From the NCBI RefSeq assembly GCF_008642295.1, contig NZ_CP029190.1, positions 2,328,001 to 2,392,000 of the forward strand: a DNA stretch of 64,000 nt, given 5' to 3'. This document shows, piece by piece, positions 9,689 to 20,427 of this stretch. The notes beneath the pieces are model-generated. The model did no database searches. It worked only from the letters and a program-made list of their open reading frames with translations, and was not told the origin of the DNA. The position numbers and the translations under genes are program-made. The first letter of the stretch is position 1, and the number at the start of each line of letters is the position of its first letter. Source of the DNA: Streptomyces venezuelae. Its GTDB lineage: Bacteria > Actinomycetota > Actinomycetes > Streptomycetales > Streptomycetaceae.

Positions 9689-11458
9689 TTACTTGATGAC
9701 GCCCACCGTGGCGAGGTCGATCTTGCCCATGGAGTCGTTGAAGTAGACGTTCGTCAGCCGCGGGTTGTGGTAGACGAAGGCCTTGTCGAAGTTGATGGGC
9801 AGGTAGAGGGCCTTCTCCATGGTCTTCTTGTTGATCTGCGTGTAGAACGGCGCGGCCTCTTCCGGGGTCTTGGCGGCAGCAGCGTCGTCGAACAGCTTGT
9901 TGATCTCCGGGTCGTTGATCATGGAGTAGTTGTTGTTGCCGTTCTCCTTGATGAACGTGCCGTCCACCAGCGGCTGCAGGAAGCCCGCGCCGGAGTTGTA
10001 GTCGGCGCCCCAGCCCATGACGATGATGCCGTAGTTCTTCTTCTTCACGTTCTCGGGCGAGCCGATCGTGGAGGAGGTGAGCTTGCCGTCGTACTGGTCG
10101 ATCTTGGCGGTGATGCCGACCTTGGCCAGAGCGGCCTGGAGGGACTCGGCCGTCTTGATCTCGGCGGCGCGGTTGTTGCGGACCGCGATGGTGGTCTCGA
10201 AGCCGTTCGGCTTGCCACAGGCCTGGAGGGCGGCCTTGGCCTTGTCCTCCTGCGGCTTGCCGGCGGTCAGGCCGTACGGGTCGTAGGCCTTGTCGGAGCC
10301 GGGGATGCCGGGCGGCAGCATGTTCGCGCCGAGGTCACCGCTGGTCGGGCCGCCACGGGCGGTCTGCAGGGACTTCGGGTCGGCCGCGTAGATGACGGCC
10401 TTGCGGCACTCGATGTTGTCGAACGGCGCCACGGTCTGCGGGAAGACCATGTAGCGGATGTAGCCCGTGAACGGGTTGTCCGCGTTCTTCTTGAGGTTGT
10501 CGTCCTTGAGCACCTTGTTCTTCGCGGCCTGGAGCAGGCCGGTGCCGTCGACGGCGAGGTCGATGTCGCCGTTGAGCAGGCGCTGGTCCATGTCCTCGGC
10601 GTTGGTGGTCACCGTGAAGGTGACCTTGTCCGGCAGACCCTTGCGGATCGTGTCGGTCTTCGGGTCCCAGTGCTCGTTGCGGACGAAGGTGGCGCCCTTG
10701 TTCGCGGTGAAGCCCTCGACCTTGTACGGACCGGTGGACACCGGCTTGTTGGTGTACGTGGCGCCCGTGTCCTTGCCCGCCGGGACCGGCGAGGAGGTCG
10801 GCATGGCCATCAGGTAGCTGAAGTCCGAGTTCGCGGAGGCCAGGTTGAAGACGATGGTCTTGTCGTCCGGCGTCTGGACCGACTTCAGACCCATCTTGTT
10901 CGGGTCCGTGTCCTTGTACGGGCCGGGGTACTTCTGGCCCTGGTCGAGCAGGTCCATGAGGTAGGTCGGGCCACCGGAGAGCACGTCCTGCGCGAACGTC
11001 CGCTCGATGCCGTACTTGATGTCCTTCGAGGTGATCGGCGAACCGTCCTCGAACTTCACCCCGTCCTTGAGCTTGAACGTGTAGGTCTTGCCCTCGTTGC
11101 TGATCTCGGGGAGCGCCTCGGCGAGGTCCGGGACCAGCTTGGTGCCGTCCTTGCCCGGCTTCGCGTCGTACGCGAGCAGCTGGCGGACGTACAGGCGCTG
11201 CATGTTCCACACGAAGCCGTAGTAGGCACGCGCCGGGTCGAGGTAGTCGACGTCCTGGGGCGACCAGAGCTTGAGCTCCCCGCCCTTCTTGTCCGAGACG
11301 TTGACGAACCCCTTGGTGGCGGCGTCGAACCCGGCACCGCTGGCGGTGCCCCCCTTGCCGCCGTCCTTGTCGTCATCGCCGTTTCCGCCGCACGCGGCGG
11401 TCAGGGAGAGGGCGGCGATCACCGCGGTGATCGCGAGAGCCTGCTTTCTGCGGATCAC
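9689..11458 (-). CDS. Extracellular peptide-binding lipoprotein (DppA/OppA-type SBP)
   Basis: Substrate-binding lipoprotein, SBP family 5, about 589 residues, capturing peptides outside the membrane for the adjacent permeases. A signal peptide begins IRRKQALAITAVIAAL and ends in the lipobox LTAAC; a Gly/Asp/Lys-rich linker follows. The family core is seen in PDLAEALPEISNEGKTYTFK and KDIKYGIERTF. GTG at 11458 was chosen because a GGAGG lies 11 bases upstream of it; an ATG at 11476 would place that GGAGG inside the coding sequence and add six residues. The gene is second in the operon, an unusual position since the binding protein is often first. Confidence 0.9.
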   Translation of the reverse strand: MIRRKQALAITAVIAALSLTAACGGNGDDDKDGGKGGTASGAGFDAATKGFVNVSDKKGGELKLWSPQDVDYLDPARAYYGFVWNMQRLYVRQLLAYDAKPGKDGTKLVPDLAEALPEISNEGKTYTFKLKDGVKFEDGSPITSKDIKYGIERTFAQDVLSGGPTYLMDLLDQGQKYPGPYKDTDPNKMGLKSVQTPDDKTIVFNLASANSDFSYLMAMPTSSPVPAGKDTGATYTNKPVSTGPYKVEGFTANKGATFVRNEHWDPKTDTIRKGLPDKVTFTVTTNAEDMDQRLLNGDIDLAVDGTGLLQAAKNKVLKDDNLKKNADNPFTGYIRYMVFPQTVAPFDNIECRKAVIYAADPKSLQTARGGPTSGDLGANMLPPGIPGSDKAYDPYGLTAGKPQEDKAKAALQACGKPNGFETTIAVRNNRAAEIKTAESLQAALAKVGITAKIDQYDGKLTSSTIGSPENVKKKNYGIIVMGWGADYNSGAGFLQPLVDGTFIKENGNNNYSMINDPEINKLFDDAAAAKTPEEAAPFYTQINKKTMEKALYLPINFDKAFVYHNPRLTNVYFNDSMGKIDLATVGVIK

Positions 11459-11500
11459 GATGTGTCCAACCTCCATGAGTGGGTGAATCGTTGAAGCGGT

Positions 11501-12496
11501 TCAGCTGCCCTTGGGGTCGAGTGCGTCACGCAGCCCGTCCCCGAAGAGGTTGAACGCCAGGACAGTGATGAAGATCGCGAGACCGGGGACGACCATGAAC
11601 ATCGGTGCGTCCTGGTAGATGGGGACGGCGTCGGACAGCATCTTTCCCCAGGACGCCGTGGGCGGTTTGACGCCGGCGCCGAGGAAGCTGAGCGCCGCCT
11701 CCGTCAGGATGTTGGTCGGGATGATCAGGGTCGCGTAGACCAGGATCGGAGCGACCAGGTTGGGCAGCAGTTCCTTGATCAGGATGTACCCGCGGCCGGC
11801 GCCGAGGCTGCGTGCGGCCTCCACGTACTCGCGCTCGCGCATCGAGATCGTCTGGCCGCGGACGATGCGTCCGATGTACGGCCAGCCGAAGAAGCCGATG
11901 ACGATCACGAGGACGCCCATCCGGACGCCGGTGCCCTCGAAGCCCCAGACGGAGTTCGGGACCACCGAGACCAGGGCGATGGTGAAGAGCAGCTGCGGGA
12001 AGGCCAGCAGCAGGTCCATCAGGCGGCTGATCAGCGCGTCCACCCAGCCGCCGAGGAAGCCCGCGAGGGCGCCCAGCAGGCTGCCGATGATCACGGAGAC
12101 AAAGGCCGCCAGGAAGGCCACGGTCAGCGAGATGCGCGCGCCGTAGACGATCCGGCTGAAGATGTCGCGCCCGTTGGTGGGCTCGACACCCAGCAGGAAG
12201 TCCGAACTCATGCCGCCGAACGAGCCGACCGGCGTGCCGAGTTCCGGGTCGAGCAGATCCTCGTGGAACTCGTTGGGCGGGTGGCCCAGCAGGCTCACGA
12301 TCTGCGGCGCGAAGACCGCCACCAGGATCAGGAAGATCACAACGATGCCGCCGGTCAGTGCGATCTTGTCGCGCTTGAGCCGCATCCAGGCGATACGGCC
12401 CGGTGAGCGGCCTTCGATGGCCTGTGCAGGGACATCGGCTACGGCAACGGCCGCGGGGGCTTGTTCCGCGCTCGTGTCGTGCAGTGGTGCCGTCAT
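11501..12496 (-). CDS. Oligopeptide ABC transporter permease (DppC/OppC type)
   Basis: Second permease of the importer and first gene of the operon (minus strand). From ATG at 12496 it has 331 residues; an N-terminal cytoplasmic region with SPGRIAWMRLKRDKIALTGG leads into the first helix (IVVIFLILVAVFAPQIV). The EAA loop is REYVEAARSLGAGRGYILIK. The open frame continues upstream to 12871 but the extra N-terminus is Arg/Pro-rich and out of family. The gene order permease - binding protein - permease - ATPase - ATPase resembles peptide importers of streptomycetes that take up extracellular signalling or nutrient peptides. Confidence 0.92.
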   Translation of the reverse strand: MTAPLHDTSAEQAPAAVAVADVPAQAIEGRSPGRIAWMRLKRDKIALTGGIVVIFLILVAVFAPQIVSLLGHPPNEFHEDLLDPELGTPVGSFGGMSSDFLLGVEPTNGRDIFSRIVYGARISLTVAFLAAFVSVIIGSLLGALAGFLGGWVDALISRLMDLLLAFPQLLFTIALVSVVPNSVWGFEGTGVRMGVLVIVIGFFGWPYIGRIVRGQTISMREREYVEAARSLGAGRGYILIKELLPNLVAPILVYATLIIPTNILTEAALSFLGAGVKPPTASWGKMLSDAVPIYQDAPMFMVVPGLAIFITVLAFNLFGDGLRDALDPKGS

Positions 12497-12950
12497 CGTG
12501 GTGGGGACCCCTCTCGGCCGACGGGTGGGCCGGCCCATGCCCGCCGCTGTGGCGGCGTTGGTGCGGAGTGGCGCTTCGAAATGCGGGAGACAAGCCGGAG
12601 ATTGGGAGGACTGATCGGCTCTTGGTGGGGGAGTCTTCATCGGCCGCTCGACCAGCCGCCAGACCCGCAGATGAATGGATGCGCAACCGTGATCTGAGGG
12701 GCAGGTTCCCGTTATCCGGACTTGGCTGTCGTCTGAGCGGAGCAAGACCAGCCGTTCGGTGCGGAAGCGGACATCGCGCCCAACTGGCGGTTCCTGTGCG
12801 CTTTTTGGGGCCGAACGACCGGCCAAATCCGGACAGCAACCGGAACGGTCAGGGCAAGACAAAGGCCGCACGGAACGCTTCTCGTTCCATGCGGCCTGAT
12901 GCAGGTTCGGCCAGGGAGATACGCGAACGGGCGCCCCTGGTACGGGAGTC
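12497..12950. other. Intergenic region upstream of the peptide-importer operon
   Basis: About 450 bp between the first permease gene and the 3' end of an SseB-family gene, both on the minus strand. The part next to the permease should hold the operon promoter, but no convincing -35/-10 pair was recognised. The part next to the SseB gene holds a strong intrinsic terminator (12863-12897). Open frames crossing it encode Arg/Pro-rich noise. Confidence 0.6.
12863..12897 (-). terminator. Intrinsic terminator of the SseB-family gene
   Basis: A 15-bp stem with one mismatch: arms AGGCCGCACGGAACG and CGTTCCATGCGGCCT around the loop CTTCT. Read on the minus strand it is followed by a U-rich tract (TTTGTCTTG), so it terminates transcription leaving the gene at 12951-13691 and insulates the peptide-importer operon. 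Confidence 0.75.
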
Positions 12951-13691
12951 TCAGTAGCCGGACACGTGTGCCTCGCGGTCGTAGAACGGCCGGGCCTGGG
13001 CGCGCAGCCACATCGCGACCGGGTCGTGCTCGTCCGCGAGCGCGACCGTGCAGACCGGAACGCCCTCGGGGACCGCCCCGACCGACTGCCGCATCATCTC
13101 GCGCACCGACTCCAGCGCGGGCGCGGAGGCATCGTACAGGTCGAGCCCCACGGCCAGGTACGGGAGGCCGAGCGCGGGCTGCACCCAGGCGCGCCGGAGC
13201 GAGCGGACCGCGGGGGTCCGGTGCGCGTGCTGGGTGAGCAGTCCGTAGAACTGCGGGAGTTCCAGCGCGGGCTCGGACAGCCGCAGCGGCCCGGCCGGCA
13301 TCCGGTCCAGCCCGGTGGCCACCCGGCGCAGATCGGCCCAGGGAATGCCGAGGCCGCCCCCCGGATCGTGCGGATTCAGCCACAGCCCCCACCGGTCGGG
13401 GTAGAGGGCACGGGCGATGTCCCGTCCGGTCACCACCTCGAACCCGCGGTTCCAGCCGCTGGCCGCCAACTCCTGCGGGGAGGTCACGCACGGCGCATAG
13501 CCGAGCCCCTCCACCTCCATGCCGCCGTACTGGGCGTCCGGGGAACCCGGCTGCCCGTGCCAGAGCAGCATCCACAGCCGGCCCTCGCCGAGGGCGTGCA
13601 GGAATGTCTCGTATCCGTCATAGCGCCCGGGAGTCACCTGGCGCATCATGTGCTCGACCTGCCCGGCCGCGGCCGTGCCTGACGCACTCAC
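12951..13691 (-). CDS. SseB-family protein (enhanced serine sensitivity), copy 2
   Basis: Cytosolic protein of 246 residues with an N-terminal SseB fold and a C-terminal SseB_C-like half. Characteristic stretches are LWMLLWHGQPGSPDAQYGGM, YAPCVTSPQELAASGW and, near the C-terminus, VPVCTVALADEHDPVAMWL. E. coli SseB was named because its overproduction alters serine sensitivity; the biochemical role is unknown. It lies 62 bp downstream of a second, divergent paralogue (13753-14487) in the same orientation, and both sit beside the glycine-cleavage/serine-deaminase block, which fits a link to serine metabolism. GTG start at 13691 with AGAGG upstream. Confidence 0.75.
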   Translation of the reverse strand: MSASGTAAAGQVEHMMRQVTPGRYDGYETFLHALGEGRLWMLLWHGQPGSPDAQYGGMEVEGLGYAPCVTSPQELAASGWNRGFEVVTGRDIARALYPDRWGLWLNPHDPGGGLGIPWADLRRVATGLDRMPAGPLRLSEPALELPQFYGLLTQHAHRTPAVRSLRRAWVQPALGLPYLAVGLDLYDASAPALESVREMMRQSVGAVPEGVPVCTVALADEHDPVAMWLRAQARPFYDREAHVSGY

Positions 13692-13752
13692 CCCGGTACC
13701 CCTCTTCGTCCGCCCGTCGTCCAGCCCGGAAATGAAACCAGCTTACGGGCCC

Positions 13753-14487
13753 CTAGGGCAGGTAGAACGGGTGCACGCGCTCGCGGATGTGGTCGGCCAC
13801 CGGATCGTCGGTGACATCGAGCAGGATCAGGTGGACCGGCCAGGGCGGCTGGACCCGGTTCAGGGCCCGGGCCAGTGCGTCCATCGGAGCGTCCCGGAAC
13901 TCGGCCGGCTGTCCCAGCAGGCGGACGCCGATGTACAGCTCGGGGGCCTCGCCCTCGACGCTGGCCAGGCAGCGGTGGGCGGCGGCGACCACGCCGGTGG
14001 CGCGGAACTCCTCCGAGGCGGCGGACAGGAAGTCCACCGGCTCCTCCTGCCAGTCCGGCTCGAACAGCCGGACCCGGCCGCCGGTGCCGGGGCCGTCGAG
14101 CTCGGTCCGCCCGGCCCGGCACAGCTCGGCGACGGCCGGCGGGGGCAGCGGGACGCCGACCGCGCCCTCCGGGTTCACGGCGACGCCCAGCTGCGGGGGC
14201 AGGCCGCGGGCGAACTCCACGGCGGGGACCACGGCGAAGTCCATGGCGGGGCCGGCGCAGGCGAGGAACTGGTCATGGGAGCTGTAGACCGGGACGTAGG
14301 CGGCGCCGCCGATGTCCATGGTGGGAAGGCGCAGGGCGGCACTGTCCGGGCCGCCGCCGGCCGGCAACGGCACCCAGAGCTCGCTGCGGGCCAGCACCTC
14401 CAGAATGCGGGCCCCGGCGTGCGGGTTGCCGAGGGCTGCGCCGAGCACCTGCTCCAGCTCATTGGCGGGCCAGCCGTTGCCGTGCAT
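13753..14487 (-). CDS. SseB-family protein (enhanced serine sensitivity), copy 1
   Basis: Cytosolic protein of 244 residues. The N-terminal SseB domain is seen in NELEQVLGAALGNPHAGARI and SELWVPLP, then YVPVYSSHDQF; the C-terminal part ends in ILLDVTDDPVADHIRERVHP. Its C-terminus (residues VHPFYLP) aligns with the RPFYDREAHVSGY ending of its neighbour, supporting common descent, although overall similarity is modest. ATG at 14487. Transcribed ahead of the second copy, probably as one unit. Function not established; see the neighbour. Confidence 0.75.
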   Translation of the reverse strand: MHGNGWPANELEQVLGAALGNPHAGARILEVLARSELWVPLPAGGGPDSAALRLPTMDIGGAAYVPVYSSHDQFLACAGPAMDFAVVPAVEFARGLPPQLGVAVNPEGAVGVPLPPPAVAELCRAGRTELDGPGTGGRVRLFEPDWQEEPVDFLSAASEEFRATGVVAAAHRCLASVEGEAPELYIGVRLLGQPAEFRDAPMDALARALNRVQPPWPVHLILLDVTDDPVADHIRERVHPFYLP

Positions 14488-14584
14488 GTTCCTACGCCTT
14501 CCTGTGGTCCCACAGCCTTCGGGCCGAAGGGTACTGGCTCCCCCCGGCCGCGCTCCGGCCCGCCCCGGGCCGCACCGGACCCCC

Positions 14585-15268
14585 CTAGGGACTGCCGTCG
14601 AAGGCGATGTGGGTGACCCGGGTGGCCGCCGCTCGGTCCAGCAGGGTGGCCGAGGTGCAGCCGGCCGGAAGACGGCCGGATTCCGCCGCCCGGAGCAGCC
14701 GGGCCACCGCCCCGCGGTGCCGGGCGAAGGCGTACGCCGAGACGCCGCGGCCCCGGGCCGCCTGCCCGGACAGCGCCTCCGCCGGGCTCGCGTCCAGCAG
14801 CAGCAGGTGCAGTGCGCGACCGCGCCGCCGCGCGGTCCGGGCCAGCAGGCCGCGCACCCAGGCCTGGGTGCCGCAGTCGTGGACGACCACGGAGCGGCCC
14901 GAGCGCAGCGCGCGGGCGAGGCCTGCGTAGTGGGCGATCCGGACCAGCGGGCGGTAGAGGGCGTACGGCAGGCTCCCGGGCATCCGGTGCTCCCAGCGCT
15001 CGCGGACGTCCTGGGAGTCGATCCCGATGTCCCGGACGGCCCGCTTGATCAGCGTGCTCTTGCCGCCGCCGGGGAGCCCGGAGACCACCACGATGTCGCC
15101 CTCGGCGAAGCCGAGCCGGGCCGGGCCGCAGCTGCGCCCGCGCAGGTCGCGCACGGTCGCCGGCGCCGGCGCCGCCGCGGCCAGAGCCCCGGGGCCCAGC
15201 GGGCCCCGCTGCACCGGTACCGCCGCCACCACCGCCGTCAGTCCGTCCACTCCGTTGAGCCTCCGCAC
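14585..15268 (-). CDS. P-loop AAA-type ATPase / kinase-like protein
   Basis: ATP-binding protein of about 227 residues with a Walker A motif VVSGLPGGGKSTLIKR at about residues 53-68 and an apparent Walker-B-like strand (RSVVVHDCGTQAW; RALHLLLLDAS). The layout resembles zeta-toxin/nucleoside-kinase-like AAA ATPases that phosphorylate small molecules, but the target is unknown. GTG at 15268 was chosen because GGAGG lies 8 bases upstream; an ATG at 15289 would put that site inside the gene. The open frame further upstream overlaps the glycine riboswitch and is not coding. Divergent from gcvT. Confidence 0.7.
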   Translation of the reverse strand: MRRLNGVDGLTAVVAAVPVQRGPLGPGALAAAAPAPATVRDLRGRSCGPARLGFAEGDIVVVSGLPGGGKSTLIKRAVRDIGIDSQDVRERWEHRMPGSLPYALYRPLVRIAHYAGLARALRSGRSVVVHDCGTQAWVRGLLARTARRRGRALHLLLLDASPAEALSGQAARGRGVSAYAFARHRGAVARLLRAAESGRLPAGCTSATLLDRAAATRVTHIAFDGSP

Positions 15269-15472
15269 AGTGTTCGCCTCCCCCCGCATCGGGTCACGCG
15301 GACCCTTTCCCACTGAGTGTAAAGAGACGGTAATCCGGCAGGCATGGTTCCGGTACGGTCCGGGTTCCGGTCCCGGTCCGTACTCACTTTCGGGCCCGGA
15401 CCCCCATTCCCGACAGTCGCATGCAATGATGTGCGCCAACTGGACACCAACTGCATACCGGCCGCTTGAATC

Positions 15473-15705
15473 CGCGCGGGAGAGTCCCGGAAGCCGTCGC
15501 CGCACGGCGACCCGGGCGCCGAAGGAGCAAGAACCTCCCTTGAATCTCTCAGGCCCCGTACCGCGTGGATGAGGCAGATCTGAAAAGCGAGCCGCGCTGC
15601 CGCGGCTCCACCCAAGGTGCAAGCCGAGATCCGGATCCGTCGTGACGGATCCGTTGTGACAGAGACTCTCGGCGAACCTCTCAGGTTCCGATGACAGATG
15701 GGGAG
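15473..15705 (+). promoter_or_regulatory. Tandem glycine riboswitch
   Basis: Two successive glycine-binding aptamers upstream of gcvT. Aptamer 1 (about 15473-15588) shows GGGAGAGTCC, GGCGCCGAAGGAGCAA, AATCTCTCAGG and CAGATCTGAAA. Aptamer 2 (about 15589-15705) shows CCACCCAAGGTGCAAGCC, ACCTCTCAGG and CCGATGACAGATGGGGA. These are the conserved core elements of the gcvT RNA class. Glycine binding should turn on expression of gcvT-gcvH-glyA so that surplus glycine is cleaved or converted to serine. The expression platform lies between 15705 and the gcvT start at 15757. Confidence 0.93.
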
Positions 15706-15756
15706 GATCGTCCTCGTCATGTCTTGTCGATGCCCTGGGACCTGGGAGCCGTACCC

Positions 15757-16872
15757 ATGAGCAATGCCCCCCGTCTGACCGCCCTCGATGCGCTGCACCG
15801 CTCGCTCGGCGCCACCATGACCGACTTCGCGGGCTGGGACATGCCGCTGCGCTACGGCAGCGAGCGTGACGAGCACAACGCCGTACGGACCAGGGCCGGC
15901 CTGTTCGACCTGTCCCACATGGGCGAGATCACCCTGACCGGCCCGGAGGCCGTCAAGGTCCTCGACTACGCGCTGGTCGGCAACATCTCCACGGTGGGCG
16001 TCGGCCGCGCCCGTTACACCCACATCTGCCGTGAGGACGGCGGCATCCTCGACGACCTGATCGTCTACCGTCTCGGCGAGACCGAGTACATGGTGGTCGC
16101 GAACGCCTCCAACGCCCAGGTCGTCCTCGACGCCCTGACCGAGCGCGCCGCCGGCTTCGACGCCGAGGTCCGCGACGACCGCGACGCGTACGCGCTGATC
16201 GCCGTGCAGGGCCCGGAGTCCCCCGGCATCCTGAAGTCGCTCACCGACGCCGACCTGGACGGGCTGAAGTACTACGCCGGCCTGCCCGGCACCGTCGCGG
16301 GCGTGCCCGCGCTGATCGCCCGTACCGGCTACACCGGCGAGGACGGCTTCGAGCTGTTCGTCGACCCGAAGCACGCCGTGCAGCTGTGGGAGGCCCTGAC
16401 CGAGGCCGGTGCGGATGCCGGCCTGGTGCCCTGCGGCCTGTCCTGCCGGGACACCCTGCGCCTGGAGGCGGGCATGCCGCTGTACGGGCACGAGCTGACC
16501 ACCGACCTGACTCCCTTCGATGCGGGTCTGGGCCGGGTTGTGAAGTTCGAGAAGGAGGGCGACTTCGTGGGCCGCGCCGCCCTGGAGGCCGCCGCCGAGC
16601 GCGCCGAGAGCAAGGCCCCGCGCAAGCTGGTCGGCCTGATCGCCGAAGGCCGCCGGGTCCCGCGGGCCGGCTTCCCCGTGGTCGCCGAAGGCCGGGTCAT
16701 CGGTGAGATCACCTCGGGCGCCCCCTCCCCCACCCTGGGCAAGCCGATCGCCATGGCGTACGTCGACGCGTCGCACGCCGCGCCCGGCACCTCCGGCGTC
16801 GGCGTGGACATTCGCGGTACCCATGAGCCGTACGAGGTCGTCGCGCTGCCCTTCTACAAGCGGCAGAAGTGA
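15757..16872 (+). CDS. gcvT: Aminomethyltransferase, glycine cleavage T protein
   Basis: Transfers the methylene carbon from the aminomethyl-lipoyl arm of H protein to tetrahydrofolate and releases ammonia. 371 residues, the normal length. Family landmarks: [20 protein letters not shown] near the N-terminus, [14 protein letters not shown], the folate-binding [12 protein letters not shown] region and [23 protein letters not shown] at 15757 has GGGAG nine bases upstream; an earlier in-frame ATG at 15691 lies inside the riboswitch and is rejected. First gene of the riboswitch-controlled block; no P protein (gcvP) is present in the window. Confidence 0.96.
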   Translation: MSNAPRLTALDALHRSLGATMTDFAGWDMPLRYGSERDEHNAVRTRAGLFDLSHMGEITLTGPEAVKVLDYALVGNISTVGVGRARYTHICREDGGILDDLIVYRLGETEYMVVANASNAQVVLDALTERAAGFDAEVRDDRDAYALIAVQGPESPGILKSLTDADLDGLKYYAGLPGTVAGVPALIARTGYTGEDGFELFVDPKHAVQLWEALTEAGADAGLVPCGLSCRDTLRLEAGMPLYGHELTTDLTPFDAGLGRVVKFEKEGDFVGRAALEAAAERAESKAPRKLVGLIAEGRRVPRAGFPVVAEGRVIGEITSGAPSPTLGKPIAMAYVDASHAAPGTSGVGVDIRGTHEPYEVVALPFYKRQK

Positions 16873-16951
16873 CGCTCTCCCCCACCGGGACCCGTCTCAC
16901 CCTGCAAGACCACCGTTCATCAGCACTCCCCGCATCCAGGAGAATCAGGTC

Positions 16952-17329
16952 ATGAGCAACCCCACGCAGCTGCGTTACACCAAGGAACACGAGTGGGTCT
17001 CGGCGGTCGACGCGGACGGCGTCGCCACGGTCGGCATCACGGCGTTCGCGGCCAACGCCCTCGGCGATGTCGTCTACGCCCAGCTGCCCGAGGTGGGCGA
17101 CACCATCACCGCCGGCGAGACCTGTGGCGAGCTGGAGTCGACCAAGTCGGTCAGCGACCTGTTCGCTCCGGTGACCGGTGAGATCGTCGAGGCCAACCAG
17201 GACGTCGTGGACGACCCGTCGCTCGTGAACAGCGCCCCCTTCGAGGGCGGCTGGCTGTTCAAGGTCAAGATCGCGGGCGAGCCGGACGACCTGCTCACCG
17301 CTGCCGAGTACACCGACTTCGCGGGCTGA
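16952..17329 (+). CDS. gcvH: Glycine cleavage system H protein
   Basis: Lipoyl carrier protein of the glycine cleavage complex, 125 residues. The lipoylation lysine is in [20 protein letters not shown] at about residue 64, and the N-terminal YTKEHEW and C-terminal GGWLFKVKI stretches are diagnostic. The ATG at 16952 has AGGAG upstream; the frame is open further back but overlaps gcvT out of frame. Lies 79 bp after gcvT and 31 bp before glyA. Confidence 0.96.
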   Translation: MSNPTQLRYTKEHEWVSAVDADGVATVGITAFAANALGDVVYAQLPEVGDTITAGETCGELESTKSVSDLFAPVTGEIVEANQDVVDDPSLVNSAPFEGGWLFKVKIAGEPDDLLTAAEYTDFAG

Positions 17330-17360
17330 CACCGGCCGGGCACGAGACCTAGGGAACCTG

Positions 17361-18617
17361 ATGTCTGTACTGAACACCCCTCTCCACGAGCTTGACCCGG
17401 ACGTCGCCGCCGCCGTCGACGCCGAGCTCGTGCGCCAGCAGTCGACCCTGGAAATGATCGCCTCGGAGAACTTCGCTCCGGTGGCCGTCATGGAGGCCCA
17501 GGGCTCGGTCCTGACCAACAAGTACGCCGAGGGCTACCCGGGCCGCCGCTACTACGGTGGCTGCGAGCACGTGGACGTGGTCGAGCAGATCGCGATCGAC
17601 CGGATCAAGGCGCTGTTCGGCGCCGAGGCCGCCAACGTGCAGCCCCACTCGGGTGCCCAGGCCAACGCGGCGGCGATGTTCGCGCTGCTGAAGCCGGGCG
17701 ACACCATCATGGGCCTGAACCTGGCCCACGGCGGTCACCTGACCCACGGCATGAAGATCAACTTCTCCGGCAAGCTCTACAACGTGGTGCCCTACCACGT
17801 CGGCGAGGACGGCCAGGTGGACATGGCCGAGGTCGAGCGCCTCGCCAAGGAGTCCAAGCCGCAGCTGATCGTGGCCGGCTGGTCCGCGTACCCGCGCCAG
17901 CTGGACTTCGCCGCCTTCCGCCGGATCGCGGACGAGGTCGGCGCCTACCTCATGGTCGACATGGCGCACTTCGCCGGTCTGGTCGCCGCGGGCCTGCACC
18001 CGAACCCGGTGCCGCACGCCCACGTCGTCACCACCACCACGCACAAGACCCTCGGCGGTCCGCGCGGCGGTGTCATCCTGTCGACGCAGGAGCTGGCCAA
18101 GAAGATCAACTCTGCGGTCTTCCCCGGCCAGCAGGGCGGTCCGCTGGAGCACGTGATCGCCGCCAAGGCTGTCTCCTTCAAGGTCGCGGCCTCGCCCGAG
18201 TTCAAGGAGCGCCAGGAGCGCACCCTGGAGGGCGCGAAGATCCTCGCCGCCCGCCTGGTCCAGGACGACGTGAAGGCGGTGGGCGTGGACGTGCTCACCG
18301 GCGGCACCGACGTGCACCTGGTCCTGGTCGACCTGCGGAACTCCGAGCTGGACGGCCAGCAGGCCGAGGACCGCCTGCACGAGGTCGGCATCACGGTCAA
18401 CCGGAACGCCATCCCGAACGACCCGCGGCCCCCGATGGTCACCTCGGGTCTGCGGATCGGCACGCCGGCCCTGGCCACCCGCGGTTTCGGCGCCGAGGAC
18501 TTCACCGAGGTCGCCGAGATCATCGCGGAGACCCTGAAGCCGGCCTACGACGCGAAGGCGCTGCGGGCGCGCGTCGAGGCCCTCGCCGCGAAGCACCCGC
18601 TGTACCCGTCGCTCTAA
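17361..18617 (+). CDS. glyA: Serine hydroxymethyltransferase
   Basis: PLP enzyme interconverting serine and glycine with tetrahydrofolate. 418 residues. The PLP lysine is in [14 protein letters not shown] at about residue 230; LEMIASENF near residue 30 and [10 protein letters not shown] are typical. Co-transcribed with gcvT and gcvH, it would capture the methylene-THF released by glycine cleavage to make serine, which the adjacent serine ammonia-lyase can then drain to pyruvate. A GC-rich hairpin terminator follows the stop. Confidence 0.96.
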   Translation: MSVLNTPLHELDPDVAAAVDAELVRQQSTLEMIASENFAPVAVMEAQGSVLTNKYAEGYPGRRYYGGCEHVDVVEQIAIDRIKALFGAEAANVQPHSGAQANAAAMFALLKPGDTIMGLNLAHGGHLTHGMKINFSGKLYNVVPYHVGEDGQVDMAEVERLAKESKPQLIVAGWSAYPRQLDFAAFRRIADEVGAYLMVDMAHFAGLVAAGLHPNPVPHAHVVTTTTHKTLGGPRGGVILSTQELAKKINSAVFPGQQGGPLEHVIAAKAVSFKVAASPEFKERQERTLEGAKILAARLVQDDVKAVGVDVLTGGTDVHLVLVDLRNSELDGQQAEDRLHEVGITVNRNAIPNDPRPPMVTSGLRIGTPALATRGFGAEDFTEVAEIIAETLKPAYDAKALRARVEALAAKHPLYPSL

Positions 18618-18623
18618 GCGGCG

Positions 18624-18660
18624 GAAGGGGGCCCGGCCGTGTCCGCACAGGCCGGGCCTT
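18624..18660 (+). terminator. Terminator after glyA
   Basis: Inverted repeat with arms GCCCGGCC (18631-18638) and GGCCGGGC (18650-18657), flanked by AAGGGG and CTTA, a few bases after the glyA stop. The T-tract is short, as is common in Streptomyces, so efficiency is uncertain and read-through into sdaA is possible. Confidence 0.6.
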
Positions 18661-18762
18661 ACCCATACCCCGGAGCCGCGGCCTCGACGTCGAGGCCGCG
18701 CAAGCCGCCGTACAAACCGGCGTAACCGGGCCGTGCACGAACTGACGTACGCTGATTAACCG

Positions 18763-18792
18763 GGCAAGGGCGCCCACGAGGTGCCCTTTGCC
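18763..18792 (+). promoter_or_regulatory. Leader hairpin of sdaA
   Basis: A 12-bp stem with one bulged T, arms GGCAAGGGCGCC and GGTGCCCTTTGCC around CACGA, about 110 bases before the sdaA start. No T-tract follows, so it is not a classical terminator. It does not match the glycine riboswitch core. It could be an RNA control element or a protein-binding site; no known class was recognised. Confidence 0.4.
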
Positions 18793-18900
18793 TGCAATCC
18801 CTGCAAAGTCCGCCCCTCCGTCGGCCGCCCCGCTAAGCTGCGAGAGCGACTGGACGGTTCCTTCCCCGCCACCGCGGGGGTGATCCGGGAGTCCGCCACC

Positions 18901-20283
<1,383 letters not shown>

Positions 20284-20427
20284 GCGCTTCAACGGCCTGA
20301 GAACTTCGGGTCGCAGGGCCTGACCGCTTCGGGACCTTCGGCCCCGGAGCGGGGGGTTCCGGTCGGGATAGCGTGCGGGTGCACGTTCTTTCGAACCTCC
20401 GGCGGAGGCTGACCGAGGGACCCCCGC

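Noticed and set aside
18721..18900. Possible second glycine riboswitch before sdaA
   Set aside because: The conserved GGAGAG, GCCGAAGG and CTCTCAGG elements are absent; only a simple hairpin is present.
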